Assembly: GCA_036268615.1 (NCBI GenBank)
Contig: DATATV010000041.1
Span: forward strand, 62,001-126,000
Direction of reading: 5' to 3'
Origin: DATATV01 sp036268615
Lineage (GTDB): Bacteria; Actinomycetota; Actinomycetes; Mycobacteriales; Pseudonocardiaceae
Length of the DNA: 64,000 nt
Shown here: one piece after another, positions 37,381 through 46,397 of the stretch
Layout of the letters: every line of letters begins with the position of its first letter
Position numbering within the stretch: position 1 is the stretch's first letter
Translations under genes and position numbers: made by a program
The notes under the pieces: model-generated
Databases searched by the model: none
Told to the model about the DNA's origin: nothing
What the model saw: only the letters and a program-made list of their open reading frames with translations

Positions 37381-37403
37381 GTACGCAAATAGTTGTTGCG
37401 TAC
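37381..37403. promoter_or_regulatory. Inverted repeat, probable MarR operator
   Basis: GTACGCAA, 7-nt spacer ATAGTTG, TTGCGTAC: a perfect 8-bp inverted repeat spanning 23 bp just upstream of marR. Flanking CATG on both sides extends the symmetry loosely. Confidence 0.65.
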
Positions 37404-37443
37404 AAGCATGGACCTAATCGGCGAGTAAACGCAAGTCAGTCCC

Positions 37444-39057
37444 TCACTTGCAGGTGGCCGCGCCGTCCGGCAGCTGGTCGGTGCCCTCGGCACCCACCAG
37501 CACACCGGCCTCCGCCGGCACCGACTGGCGGTCCCGTCGCAGGTCATAGGGCAGCGCGAACTCCAGCCCGAGCAGTGCGCCGAGCACCGTCGGCAGCGCG
37601 AGCCAGGACCCGAGCGCGACGTGCCGCGACACGTAGCCGGGCCGGAACTTGGCGTTGAACAGGTAGAGCGACTCGACCTGGATCAGCGGGTCGAGCAGGT
37701 GCAGTAGCCGATAGCCGGTCTGCTCCACCGCCGTGCGCTGCGCGCCCTTGTCCAGCAGCTCGCGGAACGCGGCGAAGTTCAGCGACACCCGGCCCACCCC
37801 GTGGGCACGGGCGTACTCGACCATGTCGATGATCATCCGCTCGTTCAGGCCGTTGATCCGGCCCCGGTCGCGGCGCATCACGTCCAACGACAGTGCCGCG
37901 TCCGGACCGGTCGAGCCGCAGTCGAGGTAACGCTGGAACCCGACCAGCCGGTGGTCCTCGGCGAAGGCGAGCACGAACACCGCGTCGGGGTGCCGGTCGT
38001 CGAACAGCCCGTCCAGGATCATCGAGAAACCGCGTTCCTTGGCCGAACCCAGCCACGCGGTGGACAGCCGGGCCATCTCGGCGCGCAGCTCGTGGGTCAG
38101 GTCGCCGGCCCGCGCGACCGTGGTGACCACCCCGGCGTTGCGGGTGCGCGCGACCGCCTGCCGGACGTTGCGCATCCGCCGGGTGGACAGGCTGAACCCG
38201 ATGGCGTCCAACACCACCTCGTCACCGATGCCGACCGAGCGCAGCCCGTGCTCGCGCCACAGTTCGACCAAGTCACCGCGCGCACCGAGCACCGCGGGCC
38301 GCCAGCCGCGCCGGTCGCACAGGGCCAGGAACCGAGCCACCACGTCCCGATAGCCGGCCGGATCACCGACCGGGTCACCGCCGACGACGGCGACCCCGAG
38401 CAGCACCCGGTAGCCCACCGCGGCCGAGCCGTCCGAACTGAACAGGTACGTCTTGTCCGAGCGCAGCGCGAACGGCGCGAGCGTGTCGGCGCCCGGTTGG
38501 CTGACCAGCCAGCGCACCCGCGCCCGCTCCAGTTCCCCGGAGGGTTGCGGAGCGGGCGCGGCCCGCAACGCGACCAGCAGGACGACCAACACCACGACGA
38601 GCAACGAGGTCGACCAGCCAAGACTGGGCGCGAAGCCCATCCGAGCGGTCGCCGCGAACAACCCGGCTGCGACGAGCGTCAGTCCACCGAACCGCGCCGC
38701 CGACACGAGGTTGGTCCGGTCGGGCCGGGTGCGGAACGACGCGTGACACAGCACCAGCCCGACCGCGTAGCCGACCAACAGCGCACTCCACCGGGAATGG
38801 TCCATCCCCAACGCGGCGGAGCCGAGAAACAGCACCATGCCGGCCATGGCGAGCAGCCGCCGCCGGATCAAACCCCAGCCCAGCACCACCAGGACCACGG
38901 CCAGCAGCACGGCGTGCAACCGGCCGGGACCACCCCTGGTGAGCCCGTGACTGGGCGCCGCCGTCCACGGCGGAACCCCACTACGCAGTGCGACCAGCGC
39001 GACGAACAAACCGCTCGCCACGGCAATCAGGCCGAATGGCCATACTCGACGATTCAC
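37444..39057 (-). CDS. DUF2156 / MprF-like membrane acyl- or aminoacyl-transferase
   Basis: A 537-residue protein. About six membrane helices fill the first ~190 residues, then a GNAT-fold DUF2156 domain (about 205-500): SDKTYLFSSDGSAAVGYRV, GRINGLNERMIIDMVEYAR, RVSLNFAAFRELLD, FNAKFRPGYVSRHVALG. This matches the C-terminal domain of MprF/LysX-type enzymes, which move lysine or alanine from tRNA to phosphatidylglycerol, but substrate and tRNA use are not proven. No lysyl-tRNA synthetase domain is fused. The GTG at 39057 follows GGGGGAGGAGG. It lies 63 nt after a DHA2 transporter. Confidence 0.85.
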   Translation of the reverse strand: MNRRVWPFGLIAVASGLFVALVALRSGVPPWTAAPSHGLTRGGPGRLHAVLLAVVLVVLGWGLIRRRLLAMAGMVLFLGSAALGMDHSRWSALLVGYAVGLVLCHASFRTRPDRTNLVSAARFGGLTLVAAGLFAATARMGFAPSLGWSTSLLVVVLVVLLVALRAAPAPQPSGELERARVRWLVSQPGADTLAPFALRSDKTYLFSSDGSAAVGYRVLLGVAVVGGDPVGDPAGYRDVVARFLALCDRRGWRPAVLGARGDLVELWREHGLRSVGIGDEVVLDAIGFSLSTRRMRNVRQAVARTRNAGVVTTVARAGDLTHELRAEMARLSTAWLGSAKERGFSMILDGLFDDRHPDAVFVLAFAEDHRLVGFQRYLDCGSTGPDAALSLDVMRRDRGRINGLNERMIIDMVEYARAHGVGRVSLNFAAFRELLDKGAQRTAVEQTGYRLLHLLDPLIQVESLYLFNAKFRPGYVSRHVALGSWLALPTVLGALLGLEFALPYDLRRDRQSVPAEAGVLVGAEGTDQLPDGAATCK

Positions 39058-39120
39058 CCACGTGCCTCCTCCCCCAAGCAACGAGCGATCTTACGCCCGC
39101 CTTACAGGGGATGCCGCTCA

Positions 39121-40569
39121 CTATCCCCGCCGCAGGTCATCCGACTGCCGCCGGAAGGTCAGCGCGACGAGCAGCGAGCAGCAGGCGAAAACGGTGGAGG
39201 CGACGAACGCGGCGGTCATCCCGCTCGTCAGCACGTGTCCGGCCGACACTCCCGGATGCGTAGCGTGGCGAGCTGCGACGCCGAACACTGTGACCAACAC
39301 CGCAAGCCCGAGCGCGCCGCCGATCTGCTGAGCGGTCTGCAACACCCCACCGGCCGCCCCCGCGTCCCGTGGCGGCACGCTGGACATGATGATCACGTTG
39401 AGTGGCGCGAACCCCAGCCCCGCACCGAGCCCGAACAGCATCAGCGGGCCGAGCACGCCGGCGGCATAGCTGGTCGTCTCGGTCAGCTGGGTGAGCCAGA
39501 CCAGGCCGGCGATCATCAGCGCACTCCCGGTCACCGCGATCGACCGGGGCCCGAACCGGGCGAGCAGCCGGGACATCAGCCGGGTGACGGTGAACAGCAA
39601 CACCGGCATCGGCATGAAGGCCAGCCCGGTGACCAGCGGGTCGAGCCCGTAGACCTCCTGCATGAACTGCGTCAGGAAGAAGAACATGCCGAGCATCGCC
39701 ATCGGGCCGAGGAAGAAGTTGAGATAGGCGGCAGCCCGATTGCGGTCGGCCAGCAGCCGCAGCGGCAGCAGCGGCTGTTCGGCCCGCAGCTCGACCAGGA
39801 CAAAAACACCCAGCACGAGTACGCCGCCGACCAGCGAGACCAGCGCCGCCGGGTCACCCCACCCGGACCCGGCAGCACGGATGAAGGCATAGACGAGCCC
39901 GGCCACCCCGACGGTTCCGGTGAACGCGCCGGGCAGGTCGAGGGCCGCCGGGTGCCGCTCGGACTCCCGGACGTAGCGCAGCGCCAGCAGCGCGGCCGCG
40001 ACGCCGAAGGGCACGTTGATGAACAACACCCAGCGCCAGGACAGCGCGTCGGTGAGCACGCCACCGAGCACCAGCCCAATGGCGAGTCCGGCACTGGACA
40101 TGCCGGAGAACAGCGCGAGCGCGCGAATCCGTTCGCGGGGCTCGGGGAAACTGGTGACGATCAGCGCGATGGTGCTGGGTCCGGCCATCGCGCCGCCCAC
40201 ACCCTGTAGGACTCGGGCGGCCAGCAGCATGGTCGCCGAGGTGGACAGCCCGCCGACCAGCGAGGCGAGGGTGAACACGGCGATGCCGACGACAAACAGC
40301 CGGCGGCGCCCGACCAGGTCACCGACACGGCCGCCGAGCAGCAGCAGGCCACCGAACGCCAGGGTGTAGGCGTCGATCACCCAGGACAGGCCTGCGGTGG
40401 AGAAGTGCAGGCCGGCCTGGATGCGCGGCAGTGCAACGTTCATCACGGTGGCGTCGAGGATCAGCATGAGCTGGCAGGTCAGGATGATGGCCAGGGCGAG
40501 CTGGGGTCGATGCCGGCGCGGTGGGGACGGGGCCTGGACACGACCAGTGGCCACAGTCCGTTCGGTCAC
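39121..40569 (-). CDS. DHA2 (EmrB/QacA) MFS transporter
   Basis: A 482-residue drug-type exporter with 14 hydrophobic segments. MLILDATVMNVALPRIQAGL is TM1 with motif D1, and LGGRVGDLVGRRRLF is motif A; RVLQGVGGAMAGPS also fits the family. No extra domain is fused, unlike the two transporters at 30-37 kb. Divergent from a TetR regulator over 134 nt with two operator-like repeats, so it is probably the regulator's target. Downstream lies the MprF-like gene. Confidence 0.92.
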   Translation of the reverse strand: MTERTVATGRVQAPSPPRRHRPQLALAIILTCQLMLILDATVMNVALPRIQAGLHFSTAGLSWVIDAYTLAFGGLLLLGGRVGDLVGRRRLFVVGIAVFTLASLVGGLSTSATMLLAARVLQGVGGAMAGPSTIALIVTSFPEPRERIRALALFSGMSSAGLAIGLVLGGVLTDALSWRWVLFINVPFGVAAALLALRYVRESERHPAALDLPGAFTGTVGVAGLVYAFIRAAGSGWGDPAALVSLVGGVLVLGVFVLVELRAEQPLLPLRLLADRNRAAAYLNFFLGPMAMLGMFFFLTQFMQEVYGLDPLVTGLAFMPMPVLLFTVTRLMSRLLARFGPRSIAVTGSALMIAGLVWLTQLTETTSYAAGVLGPLMLFGLGAGLGFAPLNVIIMSSVPPRDAGAAGGVLQTAQQIGGALGLAVLVTVFGVAARHATHPGVSAGHVLTSGMTAAFVASTVFACCSLLVALTFRRQSDDLRRG

Positions 40570-40597
40570 GAGATACTCCAGAGGTCAGTCATACAAA

Positions 40598-40612
40598 CGG
40601 AGAAAGTCTCCG
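40598..40612. promoter_or_regulatory. TetR operator-like palindrome 1
   Basis: CGGAGA AAG TCTCCG, a perfect 6-bp inverted repeat in the divergent spacer, 29 nt upstream of the transporter start. It continues into CTCCGGTTG, which recurs at 40644-40652. Confidence 0.6.
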
Positions 40613-40664
40613 GTTGAAGGTGGACCTAGAATATGGACAGAGGCTCCGGTTGCGCAAGTGTAAT

Positions 40665-40679
40665 CGGAGACATAGTCCG
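40665..40679. promoter_or_regulatory. TetR operator-like repeat 2
   Basis: CGGAGACATAGTCCG has the same 15-bp size and the same CGGAGA start and TCCG end as 40598-40612, with a weaker right arm. It is 25 nt upstream of the regulator start, fitting autorepression. Confidence 0.5.
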
Positions 40680-40703
40680 TTTGCCGAGACAGGAGAGCTG
40701 GCG

Positions 40704-41282
40704 ATGAGCGAGACAACGCAGTCCGCCAAGCCGATGCGCGCGGACGCGCGGCGCAACTGCGAGAAGATCATCGCCGTGGCCAGGGAGGTCTTCGCCGAAC
40801 ACGGCACCGACGCACCCCTGGACGAGATCGCCAAGCGCGCCCAGGTGGGTGCGGGCACCCTCTACCGCCACTTCGCCAACCGCGACGCACTGATCGAGGC
40901 GGTGTACCGGAGCGAGATCGTCGGCCTGAGCACCCGAGCCCACGAACTGGCCGAGCAGCATTCCCCGCAGGTGGCGCTGGAGGAGTGGATACGCCTGCAA
41001 CTGCGGTTCATCACCGAGCAGCACGGGCTGGCCGCAGCCCTGAAGGTGGCGATCGACAAGGACTCGGAGACGTTCGGCTACTGCCGCACGGTGATGCGCG
41101 AAGCAGCAGGCGAGATCCTCCAGCCGCTACAGGAGTCCGGCGACATCCGCGCCGACATCACCCCGGCAGACCTGCTCCGCCTGGCCCACGGAATAGGCGT
41201 GGTATCGGAGAACCTGCCAAAAGACGAACAGGACCGCCTACTGTCGGTCCTGATCAACGGCCTACAACCAGAGAAGTCATGA
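40704..41282 (+). CDS. TetR-family regulator
   Basis: A 192-residue regulator. The HTH (about 15-62) reads KIIAVAREVFAEHGTDAPLD then EIAKRAQVGAGTLYRHFANR. The C-terminal ligand domain (about 75-190) resembles TetR_C_33-type sensors common for DHA2 exporters. The ATG at 40704 was chosen because AGGAG lies just before it; the frame stays open upstream without family sequence. Divergent from the exporter. Confidence 0.9.
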   Translation: MSETTQSAKPMRADARRNCEKIIAVAREVFAEHGTDAPLDEIAKRAQVGAGTLYRHFANRDALIEAVYRSEIVGLSTRAHELAEQHSPQVALEEWIRLQLRFITEQHGLAAALKVAIDKDSETFGYCRTVMREAAGEILQPLQESGDIRADITPADLLRLAHGIGVVSENLPKDEQDRLLSVLINGLQPEKS

Positions 41283-41319
41283 ACGAGCGCGAAGCAGAGC
41301 CGGAGCAGACCGCACTACC

Positions 41320-41371
41320 CCCTTCTTCGCGATACCAAGCGCCCTGACGATCGCGCGATCGGGAAGAAGGG
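41320..41371. terminator. Nested inverted repeats between converging genes
   Basis: Outer arms CCCTTCTTC (41320-41328) and GAAGAAGGG (41363-41371) enclose a 14-bp perfect palindrome, CGATCGCGCGATCG (41348-41361). It lies in the 222-nt gap (41283-41504) between converging genes and could stop transcription from the TetR side. Confidence 0.45.
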
Positions 41372-41458
41372 TCCACCGCAAAAACCGGACCTGACTCGCG
41401 GGTGCGCCGATCCGACCAAGCCTGCCGATGGCGCGCCGCGTATCCAGCGGGTAAAAGA

Positions 41459-41502
41459 GGTCGCTTCGCTCCTGGCCCTGGATCGTCGCTGGCGCGCCAG
41501 GG
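41459..41502 (+). repeat. 44-bp hairpin element, copy 2
   Basis: Matches 20507-20550 at 41 of 44 positions, including GGTCGCTTCGCTCCTG. The hairpin arms CCCTGGATCG/CGCGCCAGGG (41476-41502) pair at 8 of 10 positions. It ends 2 nt from the acyl-CoA synthetase stop codon. Confidence 0.7.
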
Positions 41503-41504
41503 CC

Positions 41505-43217
41505 TCAGCCGCGAAGATCGGGGAAGTCCTCCTCCAGAAACTCCCCCGCCACCACGACGCCAGGATCGGCGTGGACCTCATGCTCCCGCCCCCGCAACTC
41601 AACCCGCCGAATCTTCCCGGAGATGGTCTTGGGCAGTTCAGCAAACTCAAGTCGACGAATCCGCTTGTACGGAGCCAGATTCTCCCGCGCGAACCGGAAG
41701 ATCGACTTGGCCGTGTCGGCATCGGGCTGATGCCCGGCGGCCAGCACGACGTACGCCTTGGGAACCGACAGCCGCAACGGGTCGGGCGAGGGCACCACCG
41801 CGGCCTCCGCAACGGCATCGTGCTCCAGCAGCACACTCTCCAACTCGAACGGCGAGATCCGATAGTCGCTGGCCTTGAACACATCATCGGCCCGGCCGAC
41901 ATAGGTGATGTAGCCGTTCTCGTCCCGAGAACCCACATCGCCGGTGTGGTAGAAACCGGCGCGCATCGCCTCGGCGGTGCGCTCGACGTCCCCGTGGTAG
42001 CCGACCATCAGACCGACCGGCGAGGCACTCAGATCCAGGCAGATCTCGCCCTCGGTGCCGACCTCGCCAGTGGCCGGATCGACCAGCGCGACCGTGTAGC
42101 CCGGCACCGGCCGGCCCATCGAACCGGACTTCACCCGCTGGCCGGGCGAGTTGGCGATCACCACGGTCGTCTCGGTCTGCCCGAAACCGTCCCGAATGGT
42201 CAGCCCCCACCCCTTGCGAACCTGCTCGATCACCTCGGGGTTGAGCGGCTCGCCCGCGCCGACCGCCTCGCGCGGCGGGGTGCGCAGCTGGGAGAGGTCG
42301 GCCTGGATGAGCATCCGCCACACCGTCGGCGGCGCACAGAACGTGGTCACCCCACACCGATCCATTGTGGACATCAGCGCGGCCGGGTCGAACCGGTTGT
42401 AGTTGTGGATGAAGACACACGCCTCGGCATTCCACGGCGCGAACACGTTGCTCCACGCGTGTTTCGCCCAGCCCGGCGAGGAGATGTTCAGGTGCACGTC
42501 GCCCGGCCGCAGCCCGATCCAGTACATTGTGGACAGATGGCCGACCGGATAGGACAGCTGGGTGTGCTCCACCAGCTTCGGCTTGGCCGTGGTGCCGGAG
42601 GTGAAGTACAGCAGCAGGGTGTCGTCGGCGCGGGTGACGCCGTCGGGGTCGAACTCCGCACCTGCCTGGTAGGCCTCCGAATAGGACAGCCAGCCGGCCA
42701 CCGGCTCGCCCACGGCGACCCGGGTGTAGTCGCCGGGTACGTCGACGAACTTGGCTGCGTCGGCCGAGCGGGTCACCACGTGCCGGGCCTGGCCCCGGTC
42801 CACCCGGTCGCGGATGTCGGCCGCGGCCAGCAGGGTGGTCGCCGGGATCAGCACGGCGCCCAGCTTGATCGAGGCCAGGATGGTCTCCCACAGCTCGACC
42901 TGGTTGCCCAGCATCAACACCAGCCGGTCACCCCGGCGCACGCCCTGCGCGCGCAGCCAGTTGGCCACTTGACTGGACCGCCGGGACATCTCGGCGAAGG
43001 TCAGCCGCTGCTCGGAGCCGTCCTCCTCGACGATCCACAGCGCCGGCCGGTTGGCCGTCTCCGGCATGGCCGCGATCGAGTCGAACCAGTCCAGCGCCCA
43101 GTTGAACTCGGCCATCCTCGGCCAGCGGAAGCCGGCTCGCGCGGCGTCGTAGTCGTCCCGATGATCGAGCAGGTAGTCCCGTGCGGCCCGAAACTCCGAA
43201 CCCGACGAAGTACCCAC
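41505..43217 (-). CDS. Acyl-CoA synthetase (medium-chain/acetyl-CoA-synthetase-like AMP ligase)
   Basis: A 570-residue ANL-family enzyme that activates a carboxylic acid to its AMP ester, then CoA thioester. The P-loop is YFTSGTTAKPKLVEHTQ, motif A5 is RDGFGQTE, the hinge region is YHTGDVGSRDENGYITYVGR, and the catalytic Lys is in LPKTISGKIRRVELR. N-terminal FNWALDWFDSIA resembles medium-chain acyl-CoA synthetases. GTG start after GAGGAG. It follows the GGDEF gene by 46 nt. Confidence 0.9.
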   Translation of the reverse strand: MGTSSGSEFRAARDYLLDHRDDYDAARAGFRWPRMAEFNWALDWFDSIAAMPETANRPALWIVEEDGSEQRLTFAEMSRRSSQVANWLRAQGVRRGDRLVLMLGNQVELWETILASIKLGAVLIPATTLLAAADIRDRVDRGQARHVVTRSADAAKFVDVPGDYTRVAVGEPVAGWLSYSEAYQAGAEFDPDGVTRADDTLLLYFTSGTTAKPKLVEHTQLSYPVGHLSTMYWIGLRPGDVHLNISSPGWAKHAWSNVFAPWNAEACVFIHNYNRFDPAALMSTMDRCGVTTFCAPPTVWRMLIQADLSQLRTPPREAVGAGEPLNPEVIEQVRKGWGLTIRDGFGQTETTVVIANSPGQRVKSGSMGRPVPGYTVALVDPATGEVGTEGEICLDLSASPVGLMVGYHGDVERTAEAMRAGFYHTGDVGSRDENGYITYVGRADDVFKASDYRISPFELESVLLEHDAVAEAAVVPSPDPLRLSVPKAYVVLAAGHQPDADTAKSIFRFARENLAPYKRIRRLEFAELPKTISGKIRRVELRGREHEVHADPGVVVAGEFLEEDFPDLRG

Positions 43218-43263
43218 GTCACATCAACTCCTCACGCACACCGGTGGACGATCGAGGGTGACA

Positions 43264-44697
43264 TTACCCGGTACCGCCCGCCTCGCCGGCGACCCTGACC
43301 TGGTTGCGGCCGCCCTCCTTGGCCACGTATACCGCCGCGTCGGCGGCCTGGAGCAGGCCGGCCAGCGCGGTGGCGTCCACCGGCATCCCGGCCACGCCGA
43401 TCGAAGTGGTCCGGTCGGTGATCACCGCGGGGCCGCCGCGTTTGTCCGTGGTGACCACGGTCAGGTCGGCGATCCGCTTGCGGATGCGTTCGGCGGCGGC
43501 CGCGCCTGCGGCCGGGTCGGCGTCGGGCAGCAGCACCACGAACTCCTCGCCGCCGAACCGGCCGACCAGGTCAGACGGGCGGGTCTCGGTCCGCAGCACC
43601 TCGGCGACCGAGCCGAGCATGTCGTCGCCGGCCGGGTGGCCCCAGGTGTCGTTGATCGTCTTGAAGTAGTCCAGGTCGACCATGAGCAGCGCGGTGGGCG
43701 TGCCGGTGCGGTCGGCCCTGGCCAGTTCCTTGGCCGCCGCTTCCTGCCAGCCGCGCATGTTCAGCAGGCCGGTCTTCACGTCGGTGCGCACATCCACCTG
43801 CAACTGTCTGATCTCGGCGAACCGGTTGCCGATCACACCGATCAGCACCATCACCACCAGCACGGCCGGGGCGTGCAGCAGCAGCACCGCGGTGACCACG
43901 CCGAGCAGCACGGTGAGCGCTTCCAGCCCGTTGTCGTACCAGGTGCCCACGGCGGTGGCCAGCGTCGGCCGGGCGGTGTGCAGCACCACCGCGATCCCGA
44001 CCAGGCCGGCCTGCACGACGACGTAGGCGGCCGCGGCGGCCAGTGCCACGCCGAGGTCGCGCACCGACCCCAGCACGCCCAGTCCCGACCAGACCGGCTC
44101 CCCCGCGAGGGTGAGCACGCCGTGCACCGCCAGGGCACCCACCGCGCAGGCCGCGGTGGCGAAAACGAACCGGTAGAGCGGCCGGCGCGCCACGAACCAG
44201 CGCTGGTAGCGCACGGCCAGGATGAGCAGCAGCGCCTGCGGGAGCGGTAACACCAGCGCGGCTGGGAACGTCCAGATGGAGGTGAGGTCGACGTGGACCG
44301 TCTCCATCAGATTGCGGCGGGTCTCCTCCTGCCGCCGGGAAAGGAACACGTGCAGGCTGGCGAAGCCGAGCAGGACGGCGAACCGGGCCCAGTCGATCGG
44401 CGCCGCCGGGTGCGCGGTGACCACCGCGAAGCCGACACCCACCAGGGTGAGCAGGTCCACCGCGACCATGTAGGCGATCGCCCACCGGGGTGCCGCTCGC
44501 AGCGCCCAGGTTCCCGGATGTCGCAGGGTTGCCCAAGTTCCCTGCCAGAAACGCTCGCTTCGGGCCACAATGTCCCCGGTAGGGTGCGTTGCCGCAGTTG
44601 ACGGGTCGCCACCCGAGCCTTGTTCCCGCGGTAGCCGAGGAGGTGTTGACTGTGTCCGATCGCGACTTCTGATCCGCATCACCTCCCCTGCTCGCAC
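43264..44697 (-). CDS. Membrane GGDEF-domain diguanylate cyclase
   Basis: A 477-residue protein. About eight hydrophobic segments (roughly 70-290) form a membrane sensor, followed by a GGDEF domain (about 310-470): TDVKTGLLNMRGW, LMVDLDYFKTINDTWGHPAGD and an intact GGEEF active site. RPSD five residues before it matches the inhibitory I-site. It should therefore make c-di-GMP with product inhibition. Start uncertain: GTG at 44697, or ATG at 44679 which sits too close to its GGGGAGG. No EAL domain. Confidence 0.88.
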   Translation of the reverse strand: MRAGEVMRIRSRDRTQSTPPRLPREQGSGGDPSTAATHPTGDIVARSERFWQGTWATLRHPGTWALRAAPRWAIAYMVAVDLLTLVGVGFAVVTAHPAAPIDWARFAVLLGFASLHVFLSRRQEETRRNLMETVHVDLTSIWTFPAALVLPLPQALLLILAVRYQRWFVARRPLYRFVFATAACAVGALAVHGVLTLAGEPVWSGLGVLGSVRDLGVALAAAAAYVVVQAGLVGIAVVLHTARPTLATAVGTWYDNGLEALTVLLGVVTAVLLLHAPAVLVVMVLIGVIGNRFAEIRQLQVDVRTDVKTGLLNMRGWQEAAAKELARADRTGTPTALLMVDLDYFKTINDTWGHPAGDDMLGSVAEVLRTETRPSDLVGRFGGEEFVVLLPDADPAAGAAAAERIRKRIADLTVVTTDKRGGPAVITDRTTSIGVAGMPVDATALAGLLQAADAAVYVAKEGGRNQVRVAGEAGGTG

Positions 44698-44724
44698 GCA
44701 CCTCCGTCAAGTGTCCACGTGGTA

Positions 44725-45939
44725 CTAGGCATTCTGCGCTGTCGCGCCGACACCGCGGTACTGCCGGTGCCAGGCCAGGGCGGTGGGCACGGCGAGCAGC
44801 ACACCGACCACTCCGGCCGCCACGATCGCGCTGTTCGCCGACCCGATGAGGGTGGCGACCACGCCGCCCGCGGCGACCCCGACTCCCTGCGCCACGCGCA
44901 GTCCGGTCCTGGCTACCCCCAGTGCGCCGCCCCGGACCTCGTTGGGTACCCAGCTGGTGAACGTCGCGCCGACGGTGATCTGGTAGGCGCCGGCCGCACC
45001 GGCCACGGCGAGTAGCGCCAGCGCCGCGGACAGCGACGGGTGCAGCGCGAAGAGCACGAGCACGGCCACCGACCCGGTGGCCAGCACACCCAGCAGCCGC
45101 TGGCGGGCGGCCACCGGCACGAAGTGCGACAGCAGGAAGGCCCCCAGCACGTAGCCGAACGGGTCGGCGGCGAGCAGCCAGCCGACCGCACCGGCCGGCG
45201 CGTGCAGTTCGGCGGCCAGCGGCGCGGCCAGGCCCTCGGGCACCACGGCGAGGCCGACCAGCCAGGACAGGCCCAGCAGCACGCGCAACTGTGGCCGGGA
45301 CCACACGAAGTGGATACCGGCCGCCCAGTGCGTGCGCTGCGTGCTGGCCCCTGGTCTGGCTCGGACCTGGAGGCGGACCAGCAGCGCGGCCAGGGCGAAG
45401 GTGACCGCGTCGATGAGCAGCGCGGCGCTCGATCCGACCGCGGCGACGAGCAGGCCGGCACCGGCCAGGCCGAGCAGCATGACCGTGTTGGTGGTCATCC
45501 CGCGCAGGTCCTGGCTGCGGTAGTACAGCTCGTCGGCGTCGAAGACTTCCCTGGTCAGCGCGTTCTGCGCGGCCAGCGCGGGGGCCTGGGCGATGCCGAC
45601 GCCGACCAGCAGCGCGCACATCGCGGCCAGCGGCATCCCGGGGATCGCCATCAGCGCCACGAGCAACGCCTGGGTGGCCGCGCAGACCACCATCAGCGTG
45701 CGCCGCGGGTAGCGGTCGGCCAGTTGGGACAGACCGAGACCGCCGGCCAGCGCGGGCAGGAAGCTCAGCGCGTAGACGATCGCGGACCACAGCGGCGAGC
45801 CGGTCCGGTCGTAGACGACCAGGGCGAGCGCGACCTTGGCGAGTTGGTCGCCGGCGATCGACACGGCTTCGGCGATCCACAGCGGGCGGAACTCGCGCAC
45901 GACGAGGACCGCGCCCATGCGGGTCCGCGTAGCGGTCAT
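44725..45939 (-). CDS. MFS transporter
   Basis: A 404-residue membrane protein with 12 hydrophobic segments. FRPLWIAEAVSIAGDQLAKV at TM1 and SQLADRYPRRTLMVV as motif A place it near the MFS_3/Bcr-like efflux group. ATG at 45939 after GGGGGTG. It precedes the GGDEF gene by 27 nt and may share its transcript. Substrate unknown. Confidence 0.87.
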   Translation of the reverse strand: MTATRTRMGAVLVVREFRPLWIAEAVSIAGDQLAKVALALVVYDRTGSPLWSAIVYALSFLPALAGGLGLSQLADRYPRRTLMVVCAATQALLVALMAIPGMPLAAMCALLVGVGIAQAPALAAQNALTREVFDADELYYRSQDLRGMTTNTVMLLGLAGAGLLVAAVGSSAALLIDAVTFALAALLVRLQVRARPGASTQRTHWAAGIHFVWSRPQLRVLLGLSWLVGLAVVPEGLAAPLAAELHAPAGAVGWLLAADPFGYVLGAFLLSHFVPVAARQRLLGVLATGSVAVLVLFALHPSLSAALALLAVAGAAGAYQITVGATFTSWVPNEVRGGALGVARTGLRVAQGVGVAAGGVVATLIGSANSAIVAAGVVGVLLAVPTALAWHRQYRGVGATAQNA

Positions 45940-46397
45940 CGTCACCCCCAACGGGCCTGGCCTGCCGGCGCCCTGTGTAAGGACGACGGTAGGTGCTCAT
46001 TCGACTACAGGCCGCATTCTCGCCCAGGTCCTACCCGAACGAGCGAGAGTGCGCCGCGCCCAAGTACGACCCGGTTAGTGGAAAGTCACGTTCCACCAGC
46101 ACCACTCCCCTGTCCGAGTGACACTCAGAGTGGTTATCGACCGGACAAAATCGACGGTGCGCGCTCCGCCAACAGTAACTCGCCAGGCCCGAAACGGGTG
46201 GCCGAGCACGAATCGCCTGGACGGAGGTGGCACCATCACGGCGCACCTTCACAGCAGCAGGCAAGATCCACATCGGACCGAACGGTCAACCGTGGACGTG
46301 TCGCTGGTCGAATGTGACACCCCAAGGCGTCATGATGGGTGCCCAGACCCGCGTGTCAAGCGCGGTATGGACTGTCCTGAATGGAAGGAAACGACGA
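45940..46397. other. 458-nt intergenic region upstream of the integration host factor gene
   Basis: No convincing gene on either strand. It holds a perfect inverted repeat, GTGGAA N7 TTCCAC (46078-46096), and a short one, GAGTG A CACTC. GGAGGTGGCACCATCAC near 46220 could be a translation signal, but the frame it opens runs into the host-factor gene and looks non-coding. The region probably contains divergent promoters. Confidence 0.5.

Noticed and set aside
46031..46273. An 80-codon minus-strand frame upstream of the host-factor gene
   Set aside because: Arg/Ser/Cys-rich composition, no ribosome site and no family; likely chance.
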